This document shows, one piece after another, positions 24,746 through 31,870 of a stretch of 36,622 nucleotides of DNA. The translations under genes and the position numbers were made by a program. Origin of the DNA: CAYWFP01 sp964457365 (lineage in GTDB: Bacteria > Planctomycetota > SZUA-567). Position 1 is the stretch's first letter; every line of letters starts with the position of its first letter. Location of the stretch: the NCBI GenBank assembly GCA_964457365.1, contig CAYWFP010000028.1, positions 1 through 36,622 on the forward strand, in the 5' to 3' direction. The notes beneath the pieces were generated by a model. It was given only the letters and a program-made list of their open reading frames with translations. It searched no databases and was not told the DNA's origin.

Positions 24746-26196
24746 CATTGCCCTCCTTTTCGATTGTTCTCCGGCAAATCCGCCGGCCTCTCCTGCGTCT
24801 CGATCATCCAGTCCAGCAGCCGCCGCCGGCATTCTTCGCGCACCTCCGCGCAGGCGGGGTCGTCCGCGCGGTTGACCAGCTCGTGCGGGTCTTCGCGCAG
24901 GTCGTACAGCTCGTCGACATCGCCGGGAGTGACGCAGTATTTGTACCGCTCGGTCCGCACCGCCTTGGTCCGCCCGCGGCTGATCGTCGCGCAGAGGTGG
25001 GGCCCGCTGTCCTCTGCCAGCGCGGCGTACTCCGCAGCGTCCAGGTCGCCCGGCTTGAGCGGCGCGCCCGGGTCGCCGTGTTCGAGAAAGACTTCTTCGC
25101 GGTGCGTCTTCGCCTCCCCGCGCAGCACCGGCGCGAAGCTGCGGCCCTGGACGTGTCCGGGCACGTCCACGCCGGCGAACTCGGCCAGCGTCGGCATGAT
25201 ATCGACGTTGGTGGCCATGGCGTCGGTGGCGCGCGCGGCGAGGCGGCCCGGCGCCCAGGCCACCATCGGCACGTGCACCAGCGCCTCGTAGAGCGTGACG
25301 CCCTTGCGGATCATGCGGTGATCGCCCATGTAGTCGCCGTGGTCGCTGGTGAAGAGGACGACGGTGTTCTTCGCCTGCCCGCTCTCCCGCAGGTCCGACA
25401 ACAGCCGCCCCATGTGGTCGTCGATGCAGCTGACCATGCCCCAGTACAGTCGCCGCAACGTGTCGATGGCGTCTCCGGGATACTCGCGGCCGTACCGGTC
25501 CCACTCGACGATGAGGCGCTGGCGATACGGCTTGTCCGCGGTCTCGTTCTCGCGCCACGCCGGCGGCGGCAGGTCGACGTCGTTATACATGCTCGCGTAC
25601 GGCTCGGCGACCATGTACGGCGGGTGCGGGTCGGGGATGCTCAGCCACAGCAGGTACGGCCGGCGCCGCGGCCGGGCGATGAATTCCCGCGCGTGGCCGA
25701 ATATCTGCGCGGTGACGTTCTCCTCCGCCGGCACCGGGTCGTCCGCGAACGGCACCTGCATCTTGCCCGCGCGCACCGCGGGGTTGCGCTTCTCGGCCTC
25801 GGTCTGCGGCTCGTGCCAGCCGCCGTGGTGCGCGTCGCGGAAGGTGTCGAACGCCGCCGGCAGGCGCGGCGCGGGGAAGCAGTGGTTCTTGCCGATGAGG
25901 GCGGTATGGTAGCCCGAGCGGCGGAAGATGTCGGCGAAGTCGGTCTCGCGCTCGAAGAGCAGCCGGTTGTTGTTGTAACTGAGGTTGGTGTGGTTCTCGC
26001 GCCCGGTCCAGAGCGCCACGCGCGAAGGGACGCAGATCGGGCAGGTGACGTAAAAGCGCGAGAGGTTGACGCCCTCGCCGGCCATGGCGTCGAGGTTGGG
26101 CGTGCGGATCAGCGGATTGCCGTTGACGCCGAGCGTGTCGAAGCGCTGCTGGTCGGTGTAGACGAGGATGATGTTCGGGCGGTCGCCGCGAGGCAT
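24745..26196 (-). CDS. Formylglycine-dependent sulfatase (third)
   Basis: 483-aa S1 sulfatase, no signal peptide. Seen: NIILVYTDQQRFDTLG, the signature CPICVPSRVALWTG with Cys55 as formylglycine precursor, ALIGKNHCFP, SIPDPHPPY, TSDHGDYMGDHRMIRKG, and LYDLREDPHELVN at the C-terminus. DMAP-like variants are absent. ATG 26196 has AAAGGAG at good distance. It starts 16 bp after the oxidoreductase stop and its own stop is joined to the GH130 start. The family resembles choline-sulfatase/N-sulfoglucosamine-type S1 sulfatases in the DQ metal motif, but subfamily assignment needs SulfAtlas profiles. Confidence 0.92.
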   Translation of the reverse strand: MPRGDRPNIILVYTDQQRFDTLGVNGNPLIRTPNLDAMAGEGVNLSRFYVTCPICVPSRVALWTGRENHTNLSYNNNRLLFERETDFADIFRRSGYHTALIGKNHCFPAPRLPAAFDTFRDAHHGGWHEPQTEAEKRNPAVRAGKMQVPFADDPVPAEENVTAQIFGHAREFIARPRRRPYLLWLSIPDPHPPYMVAEPYASMYNDVDLPPPAWRENETADKPYRQRLIVEWDRYGREYPGDAIDTLRRLYWGMVSCIDDHMGRLLSDLRESGQAKNTVVLFTSDHGDYMGDHRMIRKGVTLYEALVHVPMVAWAPGRLAARATDAMATNVDIMPTLAEFAGVDVPGHVQGRSFAPVLRGEAKTHREEVFLEHGDPGAPLKPGDLDAAEYAALAEDSGPHLCATISRGRTKAVRTERYKYCVTPGDVDELYDLREDPHELVNRADDPACAEVREECRRRLLDWMIETQERPADLPENNRKGGQ

Positions 26197-26212
26197 CCGC
26201 GCTCCTTTCCCC

Positions 26213-28000
26213 TCAGCCGGCGGGCGCCGCCGGCCGGCGCAGCGGGTTGACCACGCAGGCGTAGACGCGGCTCAGGTCGGCGCCGCGGGTCGCCTCGATC
26301 GTCAGCCGCACGGCCTGCGCGCGCTTCTTCACCGGCGAGAAGACCAGCCGCTGCCAGTTGTCGTCGTCGCGCCAGACCGTCTCCCAGTACTCCCCGGCCA
26401 GGACGTCCACGCGCAACGACTTCGGCATCGCCGTCGGCAGCGTCTTCTTCAGCCCCGGTCCGTCGAGGGTGATCTGCGCCTCCATGGCGCTGTCGAGCAC
26501 GAGCATCACCTCGTCGATCTCGGCGGCCGCGGGCAGGTAGACCGTCAGCGCCTCGCCCGGCGTCGCGTGCCAGCAGTGCGGATCCTCTCCGACCTGCCGG
26601 TTGATCCCGTCGCGGACCGGCTCCGGATCGCCAACGGCCTCGAGCTGCGCGCGGGTCATGATCTCCGGCATCGCCTGTTTCAGCCGCGGCAGGTAGACGT
26701 CGTCCACCAGCAACTGCTGCTGCAGTTCGACGATCCGCGCCGGTACGCCCGCCGGGTCCACGCCGCGCGCCACGGCCATCGCCGCGGCCGTTCCGGCGGC
26801 CTGCCCCATGACGCTGCAGGTGCCGCTGACGCGGGTGGAGCTCATGGCGATGTGGGTACAACTGGCGTTGCGCCCGGCGAACATCAGGTTCGGCACGTCG
26901 TTCGAGTACAGGCACCGCAGCGGGATGCCGTACGGAGACGGCGCCGGGTGGTGGATCGTCGGCGGCTGGCCGTACTTCGTGAACGACCAGAACCCGCCCG
27001 GGTGATGGTCGTCCATGGTCCAGCCGCCGTGACCGATGACGTCGTCGAACGGTCCCTCGGCCTCGACCTCGGATTGGGAGAGGACGTGCGCGCCGATGTA
27101 GCGCCGGCTCTCGCGCTTGCCGGGCAGGAAGGGCACCTTGTGCAGATCCCACGTCTTCGCCTTCTCGCTGTGGACGCAGTCGGTCTTGATATGCTCCCAG
27201 AGCCCGAGATTGATGCGCAGGATCTCGTCGCGGAGCGTCTCGGTGTCGTGGATGCTGTGATGCTCGCCCCCGAGTTCGCACCACCACGGCGCCCAGACGA
27301 GGTAGCTGTGGTTGTCCGCCCCCCACGGAAAGTCGTCGCAGCTCTCGAATTTCCGCGTCCAGTGCAACGGTTTCCACGGCCGATCCTCGCCCGCGTCCTC
27401 GCCGAGCCAGCCGCAGCTCATGCCCATGGTCAACTCGTCGCCGGCCTCCGGGGCGAAGCTCTCGCCGTACTCGTCGCGCCCCTCGCGGCCCATGCGGTGC
27501 GGCGCGCCGGTCAGGGGGGCGAGGATGCTGTCGCCCGAGCAGTCGATGAAGATCTTCGCCGAGACGGTGCACCAGGTCTGCGTGGTCTGCTGCCAGCCGG
27601 TGACCGCGGCGAGGCGTTTTCCGTCCATGGCCGCGTCGAGGCAGGAGCAGTTCAGCAGCGAGATGAGGTTCGGCGCGAAGCGGACGGTGTCGAAGAGCAC
27701 CAGGTCCCAGAGCGAGTAGTTCGCCTGCGGATTGCGCCAGAGGTTCTTGAGGCGGATCTCCTCGAGGATGCCGGTCTCGCGCAGGTGCGGGATCTTGGCG
27801 TTGCGATCGGCGCCGCAGATGCGCACGCCGATCTCGGAACTGACGTTGCCGCCGAAGACCGGCCGTTCGTGCATCAGCACCACGCGCGCGCCGCGGCGGC
27901 TGGCGGCCACCGCCGCGCAGAGGCCGGACATGCCGCCGCCGACGACGCAGACGTCGGTGTCGAAACGCTCGTGCCGAAACGGAGAGGTGGAGAAGTCCAT
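26213..28000 (-). CDS. FAD-dependent oxidoreductase (FAD_oxidored type)
   Basis: 595 aa. N-terminal Rossmann FAD site DVCVVGGGMSGLCAA (residues 16-30) with Glu45 after strand 2 (LMHERPVFGG), later IFIDCSGDSILAPLTGA and a second FAD-contact stretch NLMFAGRNASCTHIAMSST. About 150 residues at the C-terminus (from YLPAAAEIDEVMLVLDS) look like a beta-sandwich appended to the catalytic part. Proteins of this FAD_oxidored family are frequent in sulfatase and glycoside-hydrolase operons of PVC bacteria and probably oxidise a sugar hydroxyl before elimination-type cleavage; that role is inference. No signal peptide. GGAAGAG precedes ATG 28000; 16 bp after the dehydrogenase stop. Confidence 0.85.
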   Translation of the reverse strand: MDFSTSPFRHERFDTDVCVVGGGMSGLCAAVAASRRGARVVLMHERPVFGGNVSSEIGVRICGADRNAKIPHLRETGILEEIRLKNLWRNPQANYSLWDLVLFDTVRFAPNLISLLNCSCLDAAMDGKRLAAVTGWQQTTQTWCTVSAKIFIDCSGDSILAPLTGAPHRMGREGRDEYGESFAPEAGDELTMGMSCGWLGEDAGEDRPWKPLHWTRKFESCDDFPWGADNHSYLVWAPWWCELGGEHHSIHDTETLRDEILRINLGLWEHIKTDCVHSEKAKTWDLHKVPFLPGKRESRRYIGAHVLSQSEVEAEGPFDDVIGHGGWTMDDHHPGGFWSFTKYGQPPTIHHPAPSPYGIPLRCLYSNDVPNLMFAGRNASCTHIAMSSTRVSGTCSVMGQAAGTAAAMAVARGVDPAGVPARIVELQQQLLVDDVYLPRLKQAMPEIMTRAQLEAVGDPEPVRDGINRQVGEDPHCWHATPGEALTVYLPAAAEIDEVMLVLDSAMEAQITLDGPGLKKTLPTAMPKSLRVDVLAGEYWETVWRDDDNWQRLVFSPVKKRAQAVRLTIEATRGADLSRVYACVVNPLRRPAAPAG

Positions 28001-28016
28001 CCCGTGCTCTTCCCGT

Positions 28017-29036
28017 TCAGCCGCGCAGCCGGATCAGCGGCTTGATCGCCTCGCGGTTGTTTACCGCCGCGAACGCGTCGTTGATCTTGTCCAGCGGGTA
28101 CGGCTCCGAGAGCCAGATCGAGGCGTCGAGCTTGCCGTCCTGGAAGAAGCCGATCGCCTCGCCGTGGGTCTCGGCCTCGTCGTAGCCGCCCTTGTAGAGG
28201 GTGAACGTTCCCTGCGAGGCGCCCGGATCGAGCGTCACCTTCCCCGCCCCGTCCATGCCGTAGATGCCGATGACGCCGCCGGACTTGAGGCACTTGAGGC
28301 CCTCGTTGGCCAGCCCGACCTTGCCCACCGCGTCGATGACCACGTCCGCGCCGCCGACGGCCTCCTTGGCCCTGGCCCAGCCGTCCTCGGCCTTGTAGTC
28401 GAAGAGCGCTTCGCACCCGACGGCCTTGGCCGCGTCCGCGCGCCCGGCGGAGCCGACCATGAAGACCTTCGCGCCGAGGTTGCGCGCGTGATTGGCGAAA
28501 GCCAGGCCGTTGCCGCCCGAGCCGATGACCAGCACGGTCATCCCCGCCTTGACGCCGATGCGCTGGGTATAGCTCAGCGTCTCGCGCCAGGTGATGAACA
28601 TGGTGCCCGCGGCCGGGTCGGTCCCCGCCGGCAGCGTCTGCTGCGCGCGCGTGCCGTTCCACTCGCCCTCGGGCCGGCCGTCCTCTTTCATCGCCTGCCA
28701 GTCGGTGGCGATGCCGCACTCGGCGTAGCCGCCCCAGCCGGCGTTGAGGTCGGCGATCGGCGGGCAGCCCACGCGCGCTACGAGGTCGCCTTCCTTCAGG
28801 TTCTTCACCTGCGCGCCGCACTGCACGACCTCGCCGATGCTCTCGTGACCGAGAACGAACGGCGGGTGGATCCAGTAGCAGAACGGCGGATCGCCATTGA
28901 TAAGGTGATTGTCCGTGCCGGCGCAGACGGCGCCGAACAGGAGCTCGCAGAGGCACTCGTATTCGCCGGGCTCGGGTTGCGGCACGTTGCCGCGCACCGC
29001 CAGCCGGCCCACTTCCTCGACGACAGCGGCTTTCAT
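28017..29036 (-). CDS. Medium-chain zinc-type dehydrogenase
   Basis: 339 aa, normal length for the family. Seen: catalytic zinc residues GAVCAGTDNH (Cys38, Asp42) and LGHESIG (His64, Glu65), then the NAD(P)-binding Rossmann motif VLVIGSGGNGLAFANHARNLG near 169-190. The structural four-Cys zinc loop is missing, as in sorbitol-dehydrogenase-like subfamilies without it. Cytoplasmic. Likely oxidises a polyol or sugar hydroxyl together with the neighbouring oxidoreductases. Only one base separates its ATG from the aldo/keto reductase stop, so the two are translationally coupled. Confidence 0.88.
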   Translation of the reverse strand: MKAAVVEEVGRLAVRGNVPQPEPGEYECLCELLFGAVCAGTDNHLINGDPPFCYWIHPPFVLGHESIGEVVQCGAQVKNLKEGDLVARVGCPPIADLNAGWGGYAECGIATDWQAMKEDGRPEGEWNGTRAQQTLPAGTDPAAGTMFITWRETLSYTQRIGVKAGMTVLVIGSGGNGLAFANHARNLGAKVFMVGSAGRADAAKAVGCEALFDYKAEDGWARAKEAVGGADVVIDAVGKVGLANEGLKCLKSGGVIGIYGMDGAGKVTLDPGASQGTFTLYKGGYDEAETHGEAIGFFQDGKLDASIWLSEPYPLDKINDAFAAVNNREAIKPLIRLRG

Positions 29037-29037
29037 T

Positions 29038-30030
29038 CTACAGTCCTCCCGGTCCCTTGTACCCGTCGGGATTGCGCAAACGCCAGCCCAGCCCCCCCGG
29101 CTCCTCGCACGGCCGGAACGGCACCATGGCCGAGATCGTGTCGATCTTCGCCATCACGTCCGCCGGCAGCGGCCCGGCCTCCAGCGCGGCGAGGTTCTTC
29201 CGCAGCTCATCCTCGGACTTGACGCCGGTGAGGACGGCGTGAACGTCGGGGTTGGAGAAGACGAAGCGCATCGCCAGCTCCGGCACCTCCATGCCCAGCT
29301 CGTCGCAGAGCGCGTAGAGCTTTTTGAACTGCTCGCGCCGCGGCTCGCTCAACCAGTACATACTCGGGTTGTCCACGTCGTGACGCTCGGAGAGCGAGCC
29401 CTGCTGCAGGGGCGAACCGGCGACGACGCCGACGTTCTGCTCCTTGGCCGCGGGGATGACCGAGAGCTCGGCCTCGCGCCAAAGCAGGCTGTAGTTGAAC
29501 GCCGTCAGCACGACGTCGAACTTGCCGCTCCGGACCAGGTGCGCCAGCTCCCAGGCGGTGGTGCCGCCGAGACCGGTGTACTTGATCTTGCCCTCTCTCT
29601 TCAGCTCGTCCATCAGCTCGAGCACCGGCCCCTCGACGTCGACCATATCGGTCCACCAGTCGTACTGGCCCGGCCGGTCCGGTTCGTGGATCATGAGAAT
29701 GTCGATGCAGTCGATCTTCAGCAGCTTGAGGCTCTCCTCCACCGAGCTGCGCAGCGCCTCCTTGTTCTGCGGCTCGAAAGGCTTGGGCCGGCCGCCGAGC
29801 TTGGTCGAGAGGACGACCGGCTTGTCCAGTCCCTCGAGGCACTGGCCGAGCACCTCCTCGCTGTTGCCGTAGCCGGGGGCGGTGTCGATGTAGTTGATCC
29901 CCGCGTCGACGGCGTTCTTCACCGTGGCCTTGGCCGTGTCCAGGTCGGCGTGCCCCGACATGATGAAGAGTCCGCCCATCGAGAGGCGGCTCACCTCCAG
30001 CCCCGTGCGCCCGAGTGTCACCTTGTCCAT
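29038..30030 (-). CDS. Aldo/keto reductase, first gene of the operon
   Basis: 330-aa NADPH-dependent TIM-barrel reductase. The catalytic tetrad can be placed: Asp49 and Tyr54 (YIDTAPGYGNSEEVLG), Lys77 (LSTKLGG) and His115 (LMIHEPD). VGVVAGSPLQQGSL and the C-terminal coenzyme loop VHAVLTGVKSEDELRKN are also seen. The family reduces sugar or other aldehydes and ketones; related L-fucose/galactose dehydrogenase-like members act on free sugars. ATG 30030 has AGGAAAGGG upstream. As first gene of the eight-gene minus-strand operon, it would be nearest the promoter. Confidence 0.9.
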   Translation of the reverse strand: MDKVTLGRTGLEVSRLSMGGLFIMSGHADLDTAKATVKNAVDAGINYIDTAPGYGNSEEVLGQCLEGLDKPVVLSTKLGGRPKPFEPQNKEALRSSVEESLKLLKIDCIDILMIHEPDRPGQYDWWTDMVDVEGPVLELMDELKREGKIKYTGLGGTTAWELAHLVRSGKFDVVLTAFNYSLLWREAELSVIPAAKEQNVGVVAGSPLQQGSLSERHDVDNPSMYWLSEPRREQFKKLYALCDELGMEVPELAMRFVFSNPDVHAVLTGVKSEDELRKNLAALEAGPLPADVMAKIDTISAMVPFRPCEEPGGLGWRLRNPDGYKGPGGL

Positions 30031-30206
30031 CCTCAGCCCTTTCCTGCAAAGGTTGTTGAATCCGGTTCGGAGCCGATACGCGCGGGCCGTCGTCTCCGAA
30101 CGCGGCAGGGGTATCCGGGGAAACGGCGGCTCGGCGTGTCGTGCGATCGGCGCGCGGCGGCGGTGGCGAAGACCGCGCCATGCTCCCCGTCGCGCAACCG
30201 CATCCC

Positions 30207-30234
30207 ACTCTACCGCGGAACGACCCGCCGGCAA
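30207..30234 (-). promoter_or_regulatory. Possible promoter of the sulfatase operon
   Basis: On the minus strand TTGCCG (30234-30229) and TAGAGT (30212-30207) are 16 bases apart, about 177 bases before the aldo/keto reductase ATG. The -10 box is imperfect and the leader long, so this is tentative. Confidence 0.3.
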
Positions 30235-30328
30235 GCTTTTTTTGGGAACGCGCCGGCCTTTTCGAAAAGAAATGATCCCCGCCGCGCCCCCGATGCCGGC
30301 CACTTTCGCGCTTGCCTTCCCCGCCGTC

Positions 30329-30352
30329 GGGGGGGGGGGGTATGATACCCCG
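30329..30352 (+). promoter_or_regulatory. G12 homopolymer abutting a TATGAT -10 box and palindrome
   Basis: Twelve Gs at 30329-30340 run straight into TATGAT (30341-30346). The last Gs form the palindrome GGGGTAT-G-ATACCCC (30337-30351). A TTGCCT hexamer at 30312-30317 would be 23 bases from TATGAT, six too many for a normal spacer. The ATG of the response-regulator remnant is 30 bases downstream. Confidence 0.45.
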
Positions 30353-30376
30353 GTATCGGGGATCCCGGAGACGACC

Positions 30377-30720
30377 ATGGACCCGAATTCGGAGACGCAC
30401 ATCATCCTCACCGAGGAGGACGCGGAACTGGCGCTGAAGGAGCGGCGCGTGCTGGTGGTCGAGGACAACCGCCAGATCCGCATCACCCACGAGAATCTCC
30501 TTTCAAGCAGAAGGGCAGCCAGGTCATCACCGCCGAGGACGGCCTCGACGCCTGGGCGCGGCTGGCCGCGCAGTACTCCGAGCACGAGCCGGTGCACCTG
30601 GTCATCACCAACCTCGACATGCCCGGCATCGACGGGCTGGAACTGCTGCGGCGCATCCGCGACGACGAGGTCTTCCGCACGCTGCCGGTGGTGGTGATCA
30701 ACTCGCACAAGGAGACAGGA
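30377..30720 (+). pseudogene. Response-regulator receiver domain, frameshifted and truncated
   Basis: The first frame reads MDPNSETHI...RRVLVVEDNRQIRITHENLL with the acidic pair Glu-Asp of a CheY-like receiver. After CTCCTTTC near 30500 the receiver continues one frame back: FKQKGSQVITAEDGLDAWARL, LVITNLDMPGIDGLELLRRI, VVVINSHKE. One lost T in a TTTT run restores a single protein (ENLLFKQKGS). The phosphate-accepting Asp of the canonical V-T-D-x-x-MP loop is Asn here (codon 30610-30612). Homology stops near 30718, before the conserved Lys and last helix, and unrelated sequence follows. So three defects coincide: frameshift, lost phospho-site, missing C-terminus. A sequencing error could explain the first only. 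Confidence 0.75.
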
Positions 30721-31176
30721 CCTAGGCGTTCGAGTCTCGATTGTCAAAGAACCGTCGCGGGAACGGAGCCCGCCTTGCGCCGGATTCGCTTTCGGGCTCG
30801 TCAACAGAGCTCCGCTTCCGGTCCGGCATCGGGCAATTGCGGGAACCAGCCCGCCGCATGCCCACGTTCACATCTGCGTCATGCCGCAGCGAAAATCAAG
30901 CGGCTGTGGTACAGTCCTGTACCGTACGCGAACGGCCGGTCCTTCTCGATCACTCCTTCCCCTTGCCCCGCAAGAGGATAAGCAAGGGCAACTTTTTTCC
31001 GAAAACTTATAAAATCGTTTATTAGGATTACTCGTTATTGAGTGCAAACAGGCGTTTGCGCCCACTTCACGCGATGCTATCTTGCGCCGCATCCGGATCG
31101 GTCGCGTGTCACCGGCATGGCACACGGATTTGATTTCCAACCCCGAGTGTGATAACATAATTTAAAGGGATTTATC
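30721..31176. other. Gene-poor segment rich in inverted repeats, changed composition
   Basis: About 450 bases with no credible gene. It begins where receiver homology breaks off. Contents: a minus-strand boxA-like GTTCTTTGACAATC (30752-30739); inverted repeat GAGCCCG 30766-30772 / CGGGCTC 30793-30799; a 16-base palindrome GGTACAG-TC-CTGTACC at 30908-30923; GCAAAC-AGGC-GTTTGC at 31044-31059; and an A/T-rich stretch 30990-31040 unlike the rest of the contig. No transposase is encoded. Confidence 0.6.
31130..31158 (+). promoter_or_regulatory. Possible promoter of the zinc-ribbon gene
   Basis: TTGATT at 31130-31135 and TAACAT at 31153-31158, 17 bases apart, 18 bases before ATG 31177 with AAAGGGA in between. 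Short leader, so the real start point is uncertain. Confidence 0.35.
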
Positions 31177-31551
31177 ATGACGATTCATTACACTTGCAAG
31201 GCATGCGCGAAATCCTACAGTCTCAAGGATTCCTACGCGGGCAAGAAAGTTACGTGTAAATGCGGCCAGAAGTTCCGCCTCCCCGCAGGCGAGTCAGCAG
31301 GCAAATCGTGTCCCCGCTGCAATACCTTGGCCGGTGAGAACGACGCCATCTGCATCCAGTGCGGTTATGATTTCCGGCATGGCGGCAGTATTGACGCTTC
31401 TCACAACCGCGGCGCGACTACGACTGCCGGTGCGGGGGAAGCGCGTTTCCGGCAGACCCGAACTATCCTTGCCGTGGCGGCGGCAGGAATAGGCGTGTTT
31501 GTCCTCTTCGGACTCTGGCGATGCCGGCGTTGGCGGAATTCTATTCACTGA
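31177..31551 (+). CDS. Zinc-ribbon membrane protein, possibly truncated by a frameshift
   Basis: 124 aa. Two zinc ribbons: Cys7-x2-Cys10...Cys27-x-Cys29 (YTCKACAKSYSLKD, VTCKCGQKFRLP) and Cys45-x2-Cys48...Cys59-x2-Cys62 (SCPRCNTLAG, ICIQCGYDFR). The first is the GxxVxCxCGxxFxxP module common in Planctomycetes-type proteins. One membrane helix at about 96-113. The protein then ends in GLWRCRRWRNSIH, an odd basic tail. The next open frame (31521-31820) starts inside this gene and begins one frame back. Fusing the two gives ribbon, helix and a HEAT-like C-terminal domain, so a one-base deletion near 31510-31545 is likely. GC content is lower than in the neighbours. Confidence 0.65.
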   Translation: MTIHYTCKACAKSYSLKDSYAGKKVTCKCGQKFRLPAGESAGKSCPRCNTLAGENDAICIQCGYDFRHGGSIDASHNRGATTTAGAGEARFRQTRTILAVAAAGIGVFVLFGLWRCRRWRNSIH

Positions 31552-31820
31552 TGCTGAGAAACTATCCTTCGAAACGCACTCTGTTAAAGGAAAAGATCGC
31601 CCCGGCGCTGAAGGATTTCGGCCCGGAAGCGGCACCCTATATCCTCTCCGCGTTGCGGGCCAAATCGCCCGAACCCGCACGCGCGTTACTTGTCGGATAC
31701 GGCCCCGCAGCCGCGCCCGCTATCGAGAAAGCCATCGCGTCTCCCCCCTCGCTCTCGAGAAAAAAACGGGAACGCTTTCTCGAGGAGTGCCGAACCATCC
31801 TCGATATAATAGGCCAGTAA
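31521..31820 (+). CDS. Helical HEAT-like protein or C-terminal part of the zinc-ribbon gene
   Basis: 99 aa: MPALAEFYSLMLRNY, KEKIAPALKDFGPEAAPYIL, ALRAKSPEPARALLVGYGPAAAPAIEKA, ending DIIGQ. The alternation of helices with Gly-Pro-x-Ala-Ala-Pro turns resembles the HEAT/PBS-like repeats. It overlaps the zinc-ribbon gene by 31 bases in another frame and has no clear ribosome-binding site before ATG 31521, which supports it being the severed end of that gene rather than independent. It is convergent with the next gene, 50 bp away. Confidence 0.5.
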   Translation: MPALAEFYSLMLRNYPSKRTLLKEKIAPALKDFGPEAAPYILSALRAKSPEPARALLVGYGPAAAPAIEKAIASPPSLSRKKRERFLEECRTILDIIGQ

Positions 31821-31846
31821 GGACGCGCCCAACAAATCCGTGGCAA

Positions 31847-31858
31847 GGCAGCGCTGCC
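31847..31858. other. 12-bp perfect palindrome between convergent genes
   Basis: GGCAGCGCTGCC lies between two convergent stop codons (31820 and 31871). It could form a short hairpin only with an unfavourably tight loop and no T-run follows, so its role as a terminator is doubtful. Confidence 0.3.
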
Positions 31859-31870
31859 GATCGCGCCCCT

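Larger units (their letters stand above)
30031..30376. other. Divergent intergenic region upstream of the sulfatase operon
   Basis: 346 bases without a gene, between the minus-strand operon and the plus-strand response-regulator remnant. It holds a candidate promoter for the operon (30207-30234, minus), an A/T-rich island with CAAGCTTTTTTTGGG, TTTTCGAAAAGAAATG near 30267-30282, and the G12 tract with palindrome listed separately. No regulator-binding site can be assigned. Confidence 0.6.

Noticed and set aside
30739..30752. boxA-like motif as evidence for an rRNA operon
   Set aside because: No 16S, 23S or 5S sequence lies on either side; kept only as a motif.
30868..31158. Minus-strand open frame of 96 aa in the gene-poor segment
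   Set aside because: No ribosome-binding site, no recognisable motif, and it crosses two inverted repeats.
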